64,000 nt of DNA from Amblyornis subalaris. Lineage: Eukaryota; Chordata; Aves; Passeriformes; Ptilonorhynchidae. Position numbers and translations under genes: made by a program. This document shows positions 62,510 through 64,000 of the stretch, piece by piece. How positions within the stretch are numbered: position 1 is the first letter of the stretch; every line of letters starts with the position of its first letter. The stretch is taken from positions 248,001 to 312,000 of the forward strand of contig JACAXG010000252.1 in the NCBI GenBank assembly GCA_018881555.1. Reading direction: 5' to 3'. The notes beneath the pieces are model-generated. The model made no database searches. It was not told the origin of the DNA and saw only the letters and a list, made by a program, of their open reading frames with translations.

Positions 62510-64000
62510 AGGCTTGGTGCCTGCAGTGGTGCCCCCGCCGCTGCCCTCCGGTGCTCCAGGCCCATGGGGGATGCTCACCCTCGCTGTGGGTCCCCGGCGC
62601 TGGGCTCTGACACGCAGCCGTGGGTGTCGGTGCTGTGCACACGCGTCCCGGGGCTGCAGCTCAGCCTTCAGCCAGTAGATCTCCTTCCTAACCTATTCGA
62701 CTCTTCAAATCACTTCTTACCTTGTCATGCATTGCTACCTAGTTTGGTCTTTCTGTTTGTGAAAAGGTCTTTTTGTTTGTAACCATCGCTTCTGTCTTCC
62801 TCATAAACAAGCCTGCAGCAGAGCAAAGATAGCTCACGAATTCAAAACTTGGAAACTGGATTTCCTCCCCACCCCAAATCAGGTTTGTCTTAACAAACCT
62901 ATCAGTAATGAAAATTCTGATTTTTTGAGTTGGTTAATGTCCTGTTTTTCCTACAAACACTGTGTGAGTAATGACATCAGTATTGCATACTCCAGTTGGT
63001 TGCTATAAATCATGATATATTTCCAAGAAATGAAGAACATTTTGCTGAAGGAAACACGGATTGGTGATGACCTGCACATTGCCTTTTCTTTTTTGCACAG
63101 CACAAGATAAGGTGTTAAATGATTCATGGATGGAAAAAAATTATTTTTAAAAATAGCTGCTGACTTACAGCAGCTAAAAGAATTCTCCAGGCAGCTTATT
63201 TCTACTAGGAGGTGCTCTTTGACCTGGGATTGGATGTGCCTCTGCACCTATTTCCAGATGCATCCTCTGAAGTGTGTTCCCTTCACAGTGCTGTGCGGGT
63301 TTAGCCTAAAACACCTCACAGCCCAGGGAATCACAGAGCACCGGGGTCGGATCTTGAAGCCATTCCCTCTTCCCAATTTGCGCAAGTGCTGTTTATCAGG
63401 ATTCCAAATTTATAGATGATTTCCAATTTATAGATAACTTGGCGGCTCATCTCTGTTGTTTGCAGAATTAAGTGCAAGAGGCAAAGATACTCCATAAAGT
63501 GAAGATCAATGTGTTAGACCAGTAAGCAGAATGAAGTCCAGTAATGAACTACCCAACATTCCATGCAGTTTCGTGTAGCAAGGTGGATTTTGTGGTTTGG
63601 ATTTGGTTTGGATTTTTTTTTTTTCTTTAGCTTAAAGTATACTTCTGGCATACAACACTAGATGTAAATAATCTGCAAAAGCTTTTTTCTTCTTTGTGTA
63701 TGCAGGGAAAATGCTTGTAGTTAACCCATTTTCCGTGGGATTCCTGCATGTACTTTTCACTGGCTTCAAGTCTCAGTGTGAAAACTGTCCAGATCATTTC
63801 TAAATACAAGAAGTATTTGTAGCTACAGTTCATGGTTTAAAATGAACCATAAATTACCATCCAGTTAGATTTATTAGAGCTTATTTGGGTTTGTATGATT
63901 CACAATCAGTGTTTTTACTGCTGTACTGTTTCTTGAGTTGTATAAGGCAATGGATGGTAGTTTCTGGAAGGCTGTGCAGTGACCTGAAAGGTCCAAGTCC
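62510..64000. other. Upstream flank of TTL with no recognised gene
   Basis: The left part is still GC-rich. From about 62680 the sequence becomes A/T-rich with poly-T runs (for example near 63616). I see no coding similarity, RNA gene or named repeat. Confidence 0.5.

Noticed and set aside
61570..62782. Repetitive 346- and 202-codon + strand frames running through the minisatellite
   Set aside because: The repeat period is near a multiple of three, so stops are absent by construction. There is no start context or homology.

Overview
The window is vertebrate nuclear DNA, most likely from a bird. The evidence is CR1-type LINE fragments, compact introns, GC-rich first exons in CpG-dense DNA, and an old gammaretrovirus-like endogenous provirus. 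I rebuilt six complete protein-coding genes exon by exon from translated similarity, GT/AG splice sites and reading-frame continuity. All six close in frame from ATG to stop. Their lengths are my own counts: PEX6 974 aa (17 exons), GNMT 294 aa (6), CNPY3 256 aa (6), PTCRA 169 aa (4), POLR1B 1123 aa (15) and TTL 378 aa (7).

Layout. PEX6 lies on the + strand at 466-14528 and runs tail-to-tail into GNMT (- strand, 16500-18657). CNPY3 (-, 19363-22685), PTCRA (-, 23280-24510), POLR1B (-, 25721-38779) and TTL (-, 42566-61911) follow, all on the minus strand. PTCRA-CNPY3-GNMT-PEX6 keeps the gene order and orientation of human 6p21.1. TTL-POLR1B keeps that of human 2q13-q14. The roughly 1.2 kb between PTCRA and POLR1B is therefore a junction between two segments that are separate in human.

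The last intron of TTL (42684-51357) contains a 6.8-kb provirus at 44112-50878 on the + strand, antisense to TTL. It has two LTRs, a 4-bp target duplication and broken gag, pro-pol and env remnants. Other repeats are several CR1 fragments, a 45-bp-period minisatellite just upstream of TTL, and a degenerate tandem array inside a GNMT intron.

The genes do not form one pathway. PEX6 is the peroxisomal receptor-recycling ATPase, GNMT buffers SAM, CNPY3 is an ER co-chaperone for Toll-like receptors, PTCRA is the pre-TCR alpha chain, POLR1B is the second-largest Pol I subunit, and TTL re-tyrosinates alpha-tubulin. I found no unknown multi-gene system. The items most worth a second look are the near-tailless pre-TCR alpha chain, the altered D1 Walker A of PEX6, the intronic provirus and its cluster of ambiguous bases, the synteny junction, and a strong cryptic poly(A) signal in CNPY3 intron 1.
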